64,000 bases of DNA from Xenorhabdus indica (GTDB lineage Bacteria; Pseudomonadota; Gammaproteobacteria; Enterobacterales; Enterobacteriaceae), in the NCBI RefSeq assembly GCF_014467235.1, contig NZ_NKHP01000005.1, forward strand, positions 1 to 64,000. Direction: 5' to 3'. A program made the position numbers and the translations under genes. Shown piece after piece: positions 1-11,033 of the stretch; the stretch's first letter is position 1; every line of letters starts with the position of its first letter. The notes beneath the pieces are model-generated. The model had not been told where the DNA came from, did not search any database, and saw nothing but the letters and a program-made list of their open reading frames with translations.

Positions 1-60
1 TCAGTCCATTTTGGGATTTTTTTGATTTGGCGATTAATCAGATCGCAAAAATTGGACTGA
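1..60. repeat. Inverted repeat at the window edge
   Basis: The arms TCAGTCCA (1-8) and TGGACTGA (53-60) are perfect inverted repeats. A smaller pair, GCGAT and ATCGC, lies inside them. It could be the terminator of a gene off the left edge or the remnant of a mobile-element end; no transposase is visible beside it. Confidence 0.4.
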
Positions 61-346
61 GTTCCCTCCAAGTGATCTACTATTTTGAAAGCTTATTTAT
101 AACACTACATATCATTAGCAAATAATGACAAAAATAAAAACATAAAGTTATGGCTAACGAATTAACTTATTCAATGTTCATTGAACAAAAAATAAAACAA
201 AGTAATACTGATAAAATAGAAAAATGAAAATTTAACTGAAAATCAACATAGTAAAGTTAAATTAATCTGTTTTTAATACGTTTTGATATATCCAATAGAA
301 AAATGGTAAAATAATGCGCTGTCTATTATTTTGGATTTTACAATCA
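61..346. other. AT-rich spacer upstream of the virK-like gene
   Basis: This is very AT-rich non-coding sequence. No RNA gene or convincing promoter pair was seen. The string around 289-300 (ATATCCAATAGA) resembles the left end of the dispersed repeat described elsewhere in the window, but the rest of that repeat is absent. Confidence 0.4.
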
Positions 347-1291
347 ATGAAATATCTACAACAATCTAAAACTACAACATATTCAGGCGTGAAACTGTTT
401 ACCGATCTTGTCGGACAGCGTGTTTCTCCCGGAGTATATTGGGACTCATCCAGTTATCGTGCAAAGTTCGCTTTACGCAGCCTTTTTACGCCTATCTCTA
501 CACTTAAGCTACTGGACAGAATTGCTAATACTCCAATTTATCTGGATATTTTAAAGAAACAGCCTAGCTTACCTTGTAAATTACATCGCCCATATCTGAG
601 TATTAACTTCAAGCGTAATCAGATTGTCGGTGCACTTAGTGAGCATTATAGAATTTTATTTCAACAGATAACACCCACTGTTATTAATAAGATATTTAAT
701 ACTAATTCTTATTTACTGGCCACTATCCAGGGGAAAAATGAATCATTTAATGTATATATAGATTCTTTAGACAACCTGAATAAAGAAGGTGAACTTGCGC
801 TATATATGACTACAGAAAAAAATGTCACTTTGGCAAAATGTGCATTCACCTTATTAACTATTAATGGCAAACAAACATTGTTTATTGGTGTCTTACAAGG
901 CCCAGCCAAAAGGGATAATTCTCTGGATGTTATCCGTAATGCAACTAAAGAGTGTTATGGCCTGTTTCCTAAGCGTTTATTGATTGAATCTATTTGTCGT
1001 TTTGCTGAACATACGAATTGTGAACAAATCTTAGCTGTCAGTAATGAAACACATATTTATCGTAGTATCCGCTACTGGCATAAGAAAAAGCACCTGATGG
1101 TAGCGGATTATAATGCTTTTTGGGAGTCTCTGAATGGCATCAGGAAAGAGAATAATGATTTCCATCTGCCATCCAATATCGAAAGAAAATCATTGGATGA
1201 AATCCCCAGTAAGAAACGCGCAGAATACCGTCGCCGTTATCAACTACTGGATGATTTAGATAGCCATATCAAAGCTTCTCTCACCAATTAG
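347..1291 (+). CDS. VirK/YbjX (DUF535) family protein
   Basis: It belongs to the family of E. coli YbjX and Shigella/Salmonella VirK. Family features visible are the PGVYW and SYRAKF strings near the N-terminus, a GVLQGP segment in the middle, LFPKRLLIE, AVSNETHIYRS, DYNAFWESL, and the C-terminal SKKRAEYRRRYQLLDDL, which is highly typical. The product is 314 aa from the ATG at 347. An upstream ATG at 314 would add 11 residues that do not look family-like, and neither start has a good ribosome-binding site. VirK-type proteins have been linked to antimicrobial-peptide resistance and virulence in Salmonella and Shigella, but the biochemical activity is unknown. It stands alone, convergent with the acetyltransferase gene. 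Confidence 0.85.
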   Translation: MKYLQQSKTTTYSGVKLFTDLVGQRVSPGVYWDSSSYRAKFALRSLFTPISTLKLLDRIANTPIYLDILKKQPSLPCKLHRPYLSINFKRNQIVGALSEHYRILFQQITPTVINKIFNTNSYLLATIQGKNESFNVYIDSLDNLNKEGELALYMTTEKNVTLAKCAFTLLTINGKQTLFIGVLQGPAKRDNSLDVIRNATKECYGLFPKRLLIESICRFAEHTNCEQILAVSNETHIYRSIRYWHKKKHLMVADYNAFWESLNGIRKENNDFHLPSNIERKSLDEIPSKKRAEYRRRYQLLDDLDSHIKASLTN

Positions 1292-1323
1292 CCATCATTA
1301 GGAAGTCGTTCCTGATGTGATGC

Positions 1324-1920
1324 TTAGCGGGGCTTCGCCATTAGCCAGATAAGATGGCTTTTTATGGCAGGCCACTCGCTACGAAGAATGCTATATACGC
1401 AAGTATCCCGCATTGAACCATCCCTTGTTCGTGAATGGCAACGTAGAATACCATCCAATTTTGCGCCTAAACGCTCAATTGCCCTGCGACTCTGGTGATT
1501 CAGGAAGTGAGTTCTGAATTCCACAGCAACACAATCCATTTTTTCAAACGCATATTCCAGTAACAAGAATTTTGCCTCTGTATTAACAGGCGTACGTTGA
1601 ACTGATTTTGCATACCATGTCGAGCCAATCTCCAGTCTGGGAAGATTGGCATCGATATTCATATAAGTCGTCATTCCAATTGCTACATTCCTTTGATTAT
1701 CAATAACGGTAAAAGGCAACATCTTTCCCTGCGCATGAAGAGCTAAACGACGCTCAATTTCTGCTTTTACCCCATCCGGCGCTGGCACACTGGTATACCA
1801 CAATTGATGTAATTGTCCATCTTCAATGGCACGCGCGAATTCATCATGTCGTTCCTGCGTCAAAGGTATTAAAGTGACATTCTTTCCAGTCAGAGTGATC
1901 CATTCGGTTATGTTTTGCAT
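1324..1920 (-). CDS. GNAT-family N-acetyltransferase
   Basis: A 198-aa protein of the RimJ/RimL-like acetyltransferase type (acetyl-CoA-dependent N-acetylation). The N-terminal part reads LTGKNVTLIPLTQERHDEF, typical of the first strand and helix. The centre has TYMNIDANLPRLEIGSTWY, and the acetyl-CoA region reads NTEAKFLLLEYAFEKM followed by VEFRTHFLNHQSRRAIERLG, the usual RAIERLGA helix. The substrate cannot be read from the sequence; related proteins modify proteins or small amines. It is monocistronic, convergent with the virK-like gene, and divergent from fadH across a spacer containing two palindromes. Confidence 0.85.
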   Translation of the reverse strand: MQNITEWITLTGKNVTLIPLTQERHDEFARAIEDGQLHQLWYTSVPAPDGVKAEIERRLALHAQGKMLPFTVIDNQRNVAIGMTTYMNIDANLPRLEIGSTWYAKSVQRTPVNTEAKFLLLEYAFEKMDCVAVEFRTHFLNHQSRRAIERLGAKLDGILRCHSRTRDGSMRDTCVYSILRSEWPAIKSHLIWLMAKPR

Positions 1921-2014
1921 CGTGTTACTGTCCTTATCTTAAATAACCATTAAGTTACAACGAAATATTTTTTGTTGCTATAACCTTCGTTTTTCAAATT
2001 ACTACTTTGTTGAC

Positions 2015-2056
2015 GATATCTTGAAATCTGTTGGGTATAGATGATTTCATGATATC
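2015..2056. promoter_or_regulatory. Large inverted repeat upstream of fadH
   Basis: The arms are GATATCTTGAAATC (2015-2028) and GATTTCATGATATC (2043-2056). They match at 13 of 14 positions and are separated by 14 bp. The element lies between two divergent genes, so it may be an operator or a hairpin in a leader RNA. It fits no regulator site that I recognise. Confidence 0.4.
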
Positions 2057-2129
2057 TGTCACAATCAATTAACAAAGTGATTCCAATCGGGCTGGAACCC
2101 TCTAAATTTGATAGCAATCTCATCCGACC

Positions 2130-4227
<2,098 letters not shown>

Positions 4228-4256
4228 TAAAAAAATAAAAGGCTAATAATAGGGGA

Positions 4257-4298
4257 ACGGTGATAACAACCGAACGGTTCATTATCACCGTCTTATTT
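4257..4298. terminator. Bidirectional terminator between fadH and sstT
   Basis: The perfect 10-bp stem ACGGTGATAA / TTATCACCGT (4257-4266 and 4282-4291) is followed by CTTATTTC on the plus strand. The minus-strand side reads CCCCTATTATT. It sits between two convergent genes and probably serves both. Confidence 0.7.
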
Positions 4299-4314
4299 CT
4301 GCGACTGATACAAA

Positions 4315-5559
4315 TTAACGCTCTGCTAACTGTTCCGATGTTTGTCTTGCTTCTTCTGCCTGACACACCGCAGCCGTAAAAAGTACGTCTGTTGAGGAAT
4401 TCAGTCCCGTTTCAGCCGAATCCTGCAATACACCAATAATCAAACCTACTGCTACAACCTGCATAGCAATCTCATTGGAGATACCGAACATGCTACATGC
4501 CAACGGGATCAACAAGAGTGATCCACCCGCCACACCTGATGCGCCACATGCTGCAATTGCTGAGACTACACTTAACAGTATTGCCATTGGGATATCAATA
4601 GCTATGCCCAGGGTATTTACCGCTGCCAGCGTCAATACGGTAATAGTGACAGCAGCTCCCCCCATATTAATCGTTGCTCCCAAAGGAATTGAAATAGAAT
4701 AAGTATCCTCATCCAGATTCATACGACGGCACATTGCCATGTTAACCGGAATATTAGCTGCCGAGCTACGGGTAAAGAATGCAGTTACGCCACTTTCACG
4801 TAAGCAGGCAAAAACTAAAGGATAAGGATTACGGCGTATTTTCCAATAAACAATCAATGGGTTAACAACCAGTGCAACAACAATCATACAACCCAATAGT
4901 ACAACCAACAGTTGTGCATAGCCAAACAACGTTTCGAATCCTGTTGTGGCGATAGTGGAGGCAACCAAGCCGAAAATACCAAGGGGAGCCAGACGAATAA
5001 CAACACGAACAACTAGGGTCACGGCTTCGGCCAGATCCTGCACCATTGATTTAGTTGATTCCTTTGCATGGCGTAAAGCGATACCCAGACCAATCGACCA
5101 TGCCAGAATACCAACATAATTACCTTTCAATATCGCATCAATCGGGTTAGCAACGACGTTGAGCAACACTCCTCTGAGCACTTCAACAATATTTTCCGGT
5201 GGTGACATCTGGGCATCATTAGTCGCCAGAATTAATGTTGATGGAAACAGTATGCTGCCGATAACAGCGACCAGTGCTGAGAAAAAAGTTCCGGCAATAT
5301 AGAGAATCAGAATTGGTCGGATATTGGTTTTCTGACCTTTTTTATGGTTTGCAATAGAAGACATTACCAGAACCCACACCAGGACTGGTGCGACAGCTTT
5401 CAAAGCACCAACAAAAAGGGTTCCCAATAGACTGACTGATTGCGCGGCAGAGGGCATTGCCCAGGCCAGTAATACCCCTGCAACTAATCCAATAATAATT
5501 TGAGTGACGAGGCTTCCTCGTACAATATACTGCACAAAGCCTTTTTGTTGTTTTTCCAT
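4315..5559 (-). CDS. sstT: Serine/threonine:sodium symporter SstT
   Basis: An inner-membrane Na+-coupled serine/threonine importer of the dicarboxylate/amino acid:cation symporter family. It has 414 aa, the same length as E. coli SstT. The N-terminus ([19 protein letters not shown]), the serine-rich reentrant segment [17 protein letters not shown], the conserved [13 protein letters not shown] loop and [17 protein letters not shown] are all present, with about eight hydrophobic helices. In E. coli sstT lies in the same general region as yqjA. It is monocistronic and faces fadH across a shared terminator; its promoter must lie in the long spacer upstream. Confidence 0.95.
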   Translation of the reverse strand: MEKQQKGFVQYIVRGSLVTQIIIGLVAGVLLAWAMPSAAQSVSLLGTLFVGALKAVAPVLVWVLVMSSIANHKKGQKTNIRPILILYIAGTFFSALVAVIGSILFPSTLILATNDAQMSPPENIVEVLRGVLLNVVANPIDAILKGNYVGILAWSIGLGIALRHAKESTKSMVQDLAEAVTLVVRVVIRLAPLGIFGLVASTIATTGFETLFGYAQLLVVLLGCMIVVALVVNPLIVYWKIRRNPYPLVFACLRESGVTAFFTRSSAANIPVNMAMCRRMNLDEDTYSISIPLGATINMGGAAVTITVLTLAAVNTLGIAIDIPMAILLSVVSAIAACGASGVAGGSLLLIPLACSMFGISNEIAMQVVAVGLIIGVLQDSAETGLNSSTDVLFTAAVCQAEEARQTSEQLAER

Positions 5560-6240
5560 AATCTATCCATTTGATATTTAGGCTTAATAAGCCTGTTGTT
5601 TTTATGTTTGCTTTTCCAGTATAGAAAAGTACAGAGAGCGAAAAAGAATAATTAATAAAAATCTACAATCAGCTCAACAATTGATAACAAAATCGTCACA
5701 TTTGTGTGATCAAAACGACAGATTCGCTGTTTAATCAGATATTGGCGAAATGCAAAGAAAAACAAAAAACTAAAGTTTTTATTTTAATTCAAATGGTTAA
5801 ATGAATGATTAGTTTTGGGTACAATACTTGTGATCGACATTAACGCCAATATTATTGATGGATTAATTTCGCAATCGGCCGATAAACGATGAATTTTGTA
5901 TCTGGAAAAATCAGGAATTCAGGCAGATGAAAGAGTAAATAAGTAAATAGTGCGGTTTTGTGAAAATCTCATAAAACAATTAATCAATTGATATACCTGA
6001 GTGATTTTATTTCCCCCCCTTATTAATGTTCAATTGCTCACCAAAATTTTCTGTTTCACTACTAATGATTTTGTTAGAGTGTCACTATCACTTATTAATG
6101 CCTTCTGAAAGGCATTTAAAGGCACTTTATTGACAATCTTAATATAATGCTTTGTATTTTCTTGCTATATAATAGAAATGCACCATAAACACACCATAAA
6201 AGTAAGATGTAATCCTTAACCCGCGTTTTAGGAACATTTG
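5560..6240. other. Long divergent spacer between sstT and yqjA
   Basis: About 680 bp of AT-rich DNA without a credible gene. It should hold the sstT and yqjA promoters. A perfect hairpin, AATGCCTT-ctga-AAGGCATT, lies at 6097-6116 just before the likely yqjA promoter. No tRNA or known small RNA was recognised. Confidence 0.5.
6130..6158 (+). promoter_or_regulatory. Candidate sigma-70 promoter for yqjA
   Basis: A perfect -35 box TTGACA (6130-6135) is followed after 17 bp by TGTATT (6153-6158), which matches the -10 consensus at 4 of 6 positions. Two TATAAT strings nearby (6143 and 6168) are wrongly spaced from this -35 box. No clear CpxR box was found, although E. coli yqjA is Cpx-controlled. 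Confidence 0.35.
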
Positions 6241-6909
6241 ATGGAAATTGTAACAGACCTCATTTATGCACTTTGGCACCAAGATTATGAAACACTCGCT
6301 AACCCGTCATTGGTATGGGCAATCTACCTTCTGCTCTTCACAATCCTGTTTCTGGAAAATGGCGTGTTACCCGCAGCATTTTTGCCAGGTGACAGCTTAC
6401 TCATATTGGTTGGCGTCCTGATAGCCCAAGATGCAATGTCGTTTCCCACCACGTTAATCATCCTTACTACCGGTGCAAGCCTCGGTTGTTGGGTAGGTTA
6501 TCTTCAAGGAAGGTGGCTTGGTAACACCAAATTAGTCCGGGGCTGGCTATCACATCTTCCTTCGCATTATCATCAACGCGCCCATAATCTGTTCCACCGT
6601 CATGGGCTATCAGCCTTGCTAATTGGTCGCTTTCTTGCGTTTGTCAGAACATTGCTGCCTACATTAGCAGGTCTTGCAGGATTGAATAATGCACGTTTTC
6701 AGATGTTCAACTGGTTAAGTGGTTTCTTGTGGGTAATTATCCTGACGACTCTGGGTTATGCTCTTGGTAAAAGCCCCTTGTTCCGCCAGTACGAACAATA
6801 CCTTATGAATTTTCTGGTGTTATTACCCGTAGTTCTGTTACTCATTGGCTTAATTGGCAGCCTGACGTTCATCTGGCGTAAGAAACGCACAAATAACTCT
6901 ATTCAATAA
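6241..6909 (+). CDS. yqjA: DedA-family membrane protein YqjA
   Basis: A 222-aa inner-membrane protein of the DedA superfamily, closest to E. coli YqjA (220 aa). In E. coli it is proton-dependent and needed for alkaline and membrane-stress tolerance together with YghB; DedA proteins have been proposed to act as lipid flippases. Hallmarks are LENGVLPAAFLPGDSLL near residues 38-55, SLGCWVGYLQGRWLGN, and GRFLAFVRTLLPTLAGL with its essential arginines. The ATG at 6241 is chosen over a TTG at 6238 because AGGA lies 7 nt upstream and E. coli begins MELLTQL. In E. coli mzrA follows; here a terminator follows instead. Confidence 0.93.
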   Translation: MEIVTDLIYALWHQDYETLANPSLVWAIYLLLFTILFLENGVLPAAFLPGDSLLILVGVLIAQDAMSFPTTLIILTTGASLGCWVGYLQGRWLGNTKLVRGWLSHLPSHYHQRAHNLFHRHGLSALLIGRFLAFVRTLLPTLAGLAGLNNARFQMFNWLSGFLWVIILTTLGYALGKSPLFRQYEQYLMNFLVLLPVVLLLIGLIGSLTFIWRKKRTNNSIQ

Positions 6910-6940
6910 TTCCAAATTTAATAACTCTAACTTCCACATC

Positions 6941-6983
6941 GCCCTGTAGCATTACGGCAGGTAACTTGTTACAGGGGCTTTCT
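6941..6983 (+). terminator. Terminator after yqjA
   Basis: GCCCTGTA (6941-6948) pairs with TACAGGGGC (6970-6978), with one bulged G, followed by TTTCT. It separates yqjA from the yqjDEK genes. Confidence 0.5.
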
Positions 6984-7115
6984 CCCGCTATTCTTGGTAA
7001 TCATTTAGGATTAATCTGCCATATTAGATGACAATTTTTCACCATTCAGACTTTAAACTCCGCATAAAAACGTCTATGTTAGAAATTCATCCACCGTATA
7101 TATGAGGAGAGTTCC

Positions 7116-7421
7116 ATGCCACAGATGAAAAACTCTGAAGAATTACGTGCTGAATTGCAATCCCTTGCGGATACGTTGGAAGAAGTTCTAAACAGTTCCG
7201 AGGATAAGTCCAAAGCTGAGTTGGAAAAATTACGCAGCAAAGCAGAAAAAATGGTCAAGGATGCCCGCACAGCTTTTAGTGATGCCAGTGATAAACTGAC
7301 AGATCAGACAAAAGAAATAGCAAGCTGTGCAAACAGTTATGTCCGTGACAACCCCTGGACTAGCGTAGGTATCGGTGCCGCCGTGGGTATCATATTGGGC
7401 GTATTACTGGCAAGACGCTGA
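7116..7421 (+). CDS. yqjD: YqjD/ElaB-family membrane-anchored ribosome-binding protein
   Basis: A 101-aa DUF883 protein of the same length as E. coli YqjD. Residues about 1-75 form a charged amphipathic helix rich in Glu/Lys. The C-terminus has the family signature VRDNPWTSVGIGAAVGIILGVLLARR, a single transmembrane helix. In E. coli, YqjD tethers 70S ribosomes to the inner membrane in stationary phase. A GGAG box precedes the ATG at 7116. It is the first gene of a tight yqjD-yqjE-yqjK cluster; the stop codon ends 1 nt before the yqjE ATG. Confidence 0.92.
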   Translation: MPQMKNSEELRAELQSLADTLEEVLNSSEDKSKAELEKLRSKAEKMVKDARTAFSDASDKLTDQTKEIASCANSYVRDNPWTSVGIGAAVGIILGVLLARR

Positions 7422-7422
7422 A

Positions 7423-7821
7423 ATGACCCAATCATCCCATTCACAAGGTCCGGGAAAAGGAATATTTAATACCTTACGGCGAGTGGTAACTCTGGTTGTC
7501 GGTATGGTTGAGACTCGTATTCAGCTTGCAGCCGTTGAGTTGGAAGAGAGTGCAGCCACACTGGTACAATTATTGTTGCTGGTAGGGTTCACGCTGCTAT
7601 TTGCGGCCCTTGGTATAATATGTCTGTTAATGTTGGTCTTTCTGGCTGTCGATCCGGCCTACCAGACTACAGTCATAGCCATTGCAGCAGGAACTCTGCT
7701 ACTTCTCGCCGTGTTTGGCACAATTTGGGCTATCAGGAAATCCCGTCGGCTGACTTTTCTCAATGCAACTCGTGAGCAACTCAGGATAGATCGCAAGATG
7801 TTGGAGAATGACCATGAATAA
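7423..7821 (+). CDS. yqjE: Phage holin-like membrane protein YqjE
   Basis: A 132-aa protein (E. coli YqjE is 134 aa) of the YqjE/holin-like family with unknown function. Two adjacent transmembrane helices (LVQLLLLVGFTLLFAALGII, and a second near VIAIAAGTLLLLAVFGTIWA) follow an amphipathic segment with ETRIQLAAVELEE, the family mark. The ATG at 7423 directly follows the yqjD stop. The 3' end overlaps yqjK by 8 nt, so the three genes are probably translationally coupled. E. coli YqjE is also an inner-membrane protein. Confidence 0.88.
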   Translation: MTQSSHSQGPGKGIFNTLRRVVTLVVGMVETRIQLAAVELEESAATLVQLLLLVGFTLLFAALGIICLLMLVFLAVDPAYQTTVIAIAAGTLLLLAVFGTIWAIRKSRRLTFLNATREQLRIDRKMLENDHE

Positions 7822-8107
7822 ATCACGGCGTCAGCAACGAGAACGGAAAAAACAAGCATTATTACAAGAAATTCAGCAGCAAAGACAATCTCTCTCAGCT
7901 TATGGCCAGCATTGGCTTACCATCACCCGCTCTTACGATCATGGTTGGCAGACACTACTCTCTTTCAAACCTTATTTTGCTATTGGTAGTGGTATATTAC
8001 TGCTCTATGGCATTCGTCATCCCCGAAAACTTTATCACTGGTCACGTCGCCTGATTAGCATTTGGACACACACCAATATCCTACGCAATATATTGAACGG
8101 GCGTTAA
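7814..8107 (+). CDS. yqjK: YqjK-like protein
   Basis: A 97-aa protein matching E. coli YqjK (99 aa) in pattern: basic N-terminus RRQQRERKKQALLQEIQQQR, a Trp/Tyr-containing middle, a hydrophobic segment SGILLLYGIRHP and a basic C-terminus. The ATG at 7814 is preferred over the ATG at 7808 because GGAG then lies 7 nt upstream. Its function is unknown; the constant association with yqjD and yqjE suggests a shared membrane role. It overlaps the yqjE 3' end. Confidence 0.82.
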   Translation: MNKSRRQQRERKKQALLQEIQQQRQSLSAYGQHWLTITRSYDHGWQTLLSFKPYFAIGSGILLLYGIRHPRKLYHWSRRLISIWTHTNILRNILNGR

Positions 8108-8289
8108 TCATTTTTATTGCTTTTGTCCTTCTTCAAATCCCTTTATGTAAATTGGGTTATTTTTTCAAAAAAATTGTACTAAATTGTTAATATTCCTTAC
8201 TATCAACCCGTAATACCTCTCCTTAGAATACTCTCCATCAAGAAAATATTAGCTAATTGTGCTTTTAGAACACATACCTGGAGATGTTC

Positions 8290-8685
8290 ATGAAAAAATT
8301 TGAAGATAGTGGCTTATTAGTAGCGCGTATTTTAATGTCAATCCTGTTTATTATTGCAGGCTATGGAAAATTAGGCAGTGCTTACGCTGGAACGCAAGAA
8401 TTCATGGAAGCCATGAAAGTTCCTGGAATTCTACTGCCACTCACTATCTTACTTGAACTCGGTGGCGGAATTGCCGTGTTGTTAGGGCTGCTGACCCGCA
8501 CTACAGCAGTGTTTACTTTTATTTTCTGTATCCTGACTGCAATTCTGTTCCACTCTGATTTTTCAGATGGCATGAACCAGACTATGTTCCTGAAGAATTT
8601 CGCTATCGGTGCGGGTTATCTCATGCTGGCAATGATAGGGCCAGGCAAATTCAGTATTGACGGTGTACTGAATAAGAACTGGTAA
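8290..8685 (+). CDS. yqjF: DoxX-family membrane protein YqjF
   Basis: A 131-aa inner-membrane protein of the DoxX family, close to E. coli YqjF (130 aa): ILMSILFIIAGYGKLG, the EFMEAMKVPG segment, LLELGGGIAVLLGLLTRTTA and a four-helix layout. It is described as a putative quinol oxidase subunit by family name, but the activity is unproven. GGAG 6 nt before the ATG at 8290 supports this start over the ATG at 8284. It is separated from yqjK by 182 bp and so probably has its own promoter. It ends in a terminator shared with yhaJ. Confidence 0.92.
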   Translation: MKKFEDSGLLVARILMSILFIIAGYGKLGSAYAGTQEFMEAMKVPGILLPLTILLELGGGIAVLLGLLTRTTAVFTFIFCILTAILFHSDFSDGMNQTMFLKNFAIGAGYLMLAMIGPGKFSIDGVLNKNW

Positions 8686-8700
8686 TTGCCTGCTATTACA

Positions 8701-8740
8701 AAAAAAGCCCCTTGCCTGTTTACCTGTAAGAGGCTTTTTG
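8701..8740. terminator. Bidirectional terminator between yqjF and yhaJ
   Basis: The stem AAAAAGCCCCTT / AAGAGGCTTTTT has an A-tract on the left and a T-tract on the right, so it works on both strands. It lies between two convergent genes. Confidence 0.8.
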
Positions 8741-8745
8741 ATTCA

Positions 8746-9639
8746 TTATTTCATAAATAATTTGGGGATTTCTCGCAGACACCAGGTCTTAGCTTCCCCC
8801 ATCCTGTCACGCCGCCATGCCATAATAATGTTAGTTTCATGGATATATTCCGAACCAATAACCCGCAGACGCCCTTCTGCAATATCATTTTCCACCATCG
8901 GATATGGCATTGTTGCAACTCCCAACCCCGCCAACAATGCCCGTCGTTTATCTTCCAGTGAACTAACCGTTAGGCGTGGTTGTTTATCCAAAAGTTGAAT
9001 TGTCAGTACCGGGCGTTCCCTTGCTGTATCAGCCACGGCTATCCCACGGTACTTAACCCGTGTGGCATCAGATAACGGTTCTGGTTCAAGATGAATAGGA
9101 TGCTCCACACTGGCAACATAGACGTTTTTTATGGAATAAAGTGCTCGTGAATTGGTTTCCGCAGATGCCCTGAAATGAATATCTGGTGCAATCACAATAT
9201 CTGCATGGCCCGTTTCCAGTCGTTCCCAGGCGCCAGCCAACACTTCGGTCATTAATGAAAGCTGAGTATGCGCTTTATTTGCCAGCCTATCCACAAGAGG
9301 AAATAATGACTCAACGGGAAACAGCGCTTCACAGACAATGGTCAGTTGAGTTTCCCAACCACGGGCAAGAGCTTGTGCATCTGCCGTAAGTTTGTCCGCC
9401 GCTTCAAGTAATAGCCTGCCCCGATCAAGCAACATTCTGCCGACATTAGTAAACTTTGTACGATGCCCAGAGCGGTCAAACAACACCACATCCAGCTCTT
9501 CTTCCAGTTTCTGCATGGTATAACTTAATGCAGAAGGCACCCGCCCCAATTCATCCGCTGCTGCGGCAAAACTTCCTCTCCGATCTATCGCATCCATCAC
9601 CCGTAAAGATTCCAGTGTAAGCGCTCGTTCTTTCCCCAT
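8746..9639 (-). CDS. yhaJ: LysR-family transcriptional regulator YhaJ
   Basis: A 297-aa LysR-type regulator (E. coli YhaJ is 298 aa) with very high similarity throughout. The N-terminal winged helix-turn-helix covers residues about 5-65 (MDAIDRRGSFAAAADELGRV), and the co-inducer domain contains TEVLAGAWERLETG, VADTARERPVLT and GLGVATMPYPMV. In E. coli, YhaJ responds to dinitrotoluene-like aromatic compounds and, in EHEC and UPEC strains, activates virulence genes. Here it is divergent from yhaK, its usual partner, across a 155-bp spacer that probably holds its binding site. Confidence 0.95.
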   Translation of the reverse strand: MGKERALTLESLRVMDAIDRRGSFAAAADELGRVPSALSYTMQKLEEELDVVLFDRSGHRTKFTNVGRMLLDRGRLLLEAADKLTADAQALARGWETQLTIVCEALFPVESLFPLVDRLANKAHTQLSLMTEVLAGAWERLETGHADIVIAPDIHFRASAETNSRALYSIKNVYVASVEHPIHLEPEPLSDATRVKYRGIAVADTARERPVLTIQLLDKQPRLTVSSLEDKRRALLAGLGVATMPYPMVENDIAEGRLRVIGSEYIHETNIIMAWRRDRMGEAKTWCLREIPKLFMK

Positions 9640-9794
9640 GCTCTTTACCTATATAGCTCTCAATCAGTAAATTTGAATATAGAGAACAGATTAACTGGCT
9701 AACATTTCAACGTCCAGAGAATTAAGATCAAGTGCAATAGGTCTATAACAAATAAATATATGGCAAGCAGACGTATGGTAAAGAGATAGTTGTC

Positions 9795-10508
9795 ATGATA
9801 ATAACCAGAACAGCAAATCAATGCGGGAAAGCCGATTATGGTTGGTTAAAAGCCCGTTATACTTTTTCATTCGGCCACTATTTTGACCCAAATTTTTTGA
9901 ACTATGGCGCACTTCGGGTACTTAATCAGGAGAGCCTTGCCCCAAAAGCAGAATTCAAGCCAAAGGCTTATCCCCATGTCGATATCCTGAATATTATCCT
10001 GCAAGGAGCAGCCGAATACCGTGACAGTGCCGGAAACTATACTCAGGCCCGTCAAGGAGAGTGCCTGCTATTCTCTACCCGTCAGGATCTGCGCTACAGT
10101 GAGCACAATATCAGTAATAAAGTACCGCTGAACCGCCTGCAACTCTGGCTTAATGCCAATCCACATCAGGCACCACAATCCGTGCAGCGTAGAATGTTAT
10201 CTGATCAACCCTTGACTCTGTTGGCCTCGCCCACAGCCGAAAAAAACAGTATGTCCCTGCGCCAATCAACCTGGATAAGCTTTCTTATGCTGCAAGCTAA
10301 TGGCACCCAGACAATACCTCTGCAAGGGGGACAGGCTTATCTGCAATCTATCAATGGTAACGTTGAGATCCATGCTCAGAGCCATACCAGCGACCAGTTT
10401 AATGTGAGTATCAAATGTGGGGATGGGATATTTATTCAAGACGAGCCACAACTGCGCCTGCGGGCAATCTCTTCATTTCAGGGCTTGCTAATCGATTTGG
10501 GGAGCTAA
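9795..10508 (+). CDS. yhaK: Pirin-like bicupin YhaK
   Basis: A 237-aa cytosolic bicupin of the pirin family (E. coli YhaK is 233 aa). The first cupin has KARYTFSFGHYFDPNFLNYG and the histidine string YPHVDILNIILQGAAEYRDS, with SEHN later as a further candidate metal-ligand region. E. coli YhaK is reported to be redox-sensitive and not to behave as a classical metal-binding pirin. The divergent pairing with yhaJ suggests control by that regulator. The terminator-like hairpin just downstream is oriented for rnpB on the other strand. Confidence 0.93.
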   Translation: MIITRTANQCGKADYGWLKARYTFSFGHYFDPNFLNYGALRVLNQESLAPKAEFKPKAYPHVDILNIILQGAAEYRDSAGNYTQARQGECLLFSTRQDLRYSEHNISNKVPLNRLQLWLNANPHQAPQSVQRRMLSDQPLTLLASPTAEKNSMSLRQSTWISFLMLQANGTQTIPLQGGQAYLQSINGNVEIHAQSHTSDQFNVSIKCGDGIFIQDEPQLRLRAISSFQGLLIDLGS

Positions 10509-10535
10509 TATCTCTGCCTGAGTATCAGTCTAAAA

Positions 10536-10571
10536 TGAATAAGCCCTATAAAGCAGAGGCTCTATAGGGCT
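10536..10571 (-). terminator. rnpB terminator
   Basis: Read on the minus strand, AGCCCTATA pairs with TATAGGGCT and is followed by TATTCATTTT. It lies directly after the 3' end of the RNase P RNA. Confidence 0.7.
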
Positions 10572-10576
10572 GAATC

Positions 10577-10973
<397 letters not shown>

Positions 10974-10980
10974 GGCGCGA

Positions 10981-11009
10981 ATTATAAGGGGTTTATCACC
11001 TGATGTATA
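10981..11009 (-). promoter_or_regulatory. rnpB promoter
   Basis: On the minus strand, TATACA (11004-11009) and TATAAT (10981-10986) are separated by exactly 17 bp. Transcription would start about 7 nt downstream at 10973, which coincides with the RNA 5' end inferred from E. coli. Confidence 0.75.
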
Positions 11010-11033
11010 GGGGTTTTCATGTTCCCGCTACTT

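Noticed and set aside
6097-6116. Hairpin AATGCCTT/AAGGCATT as a terminator
   Set aside because: No T-tract follows and no plus-strand gene ends upstream, so it is mentioned only as part of the spacer.
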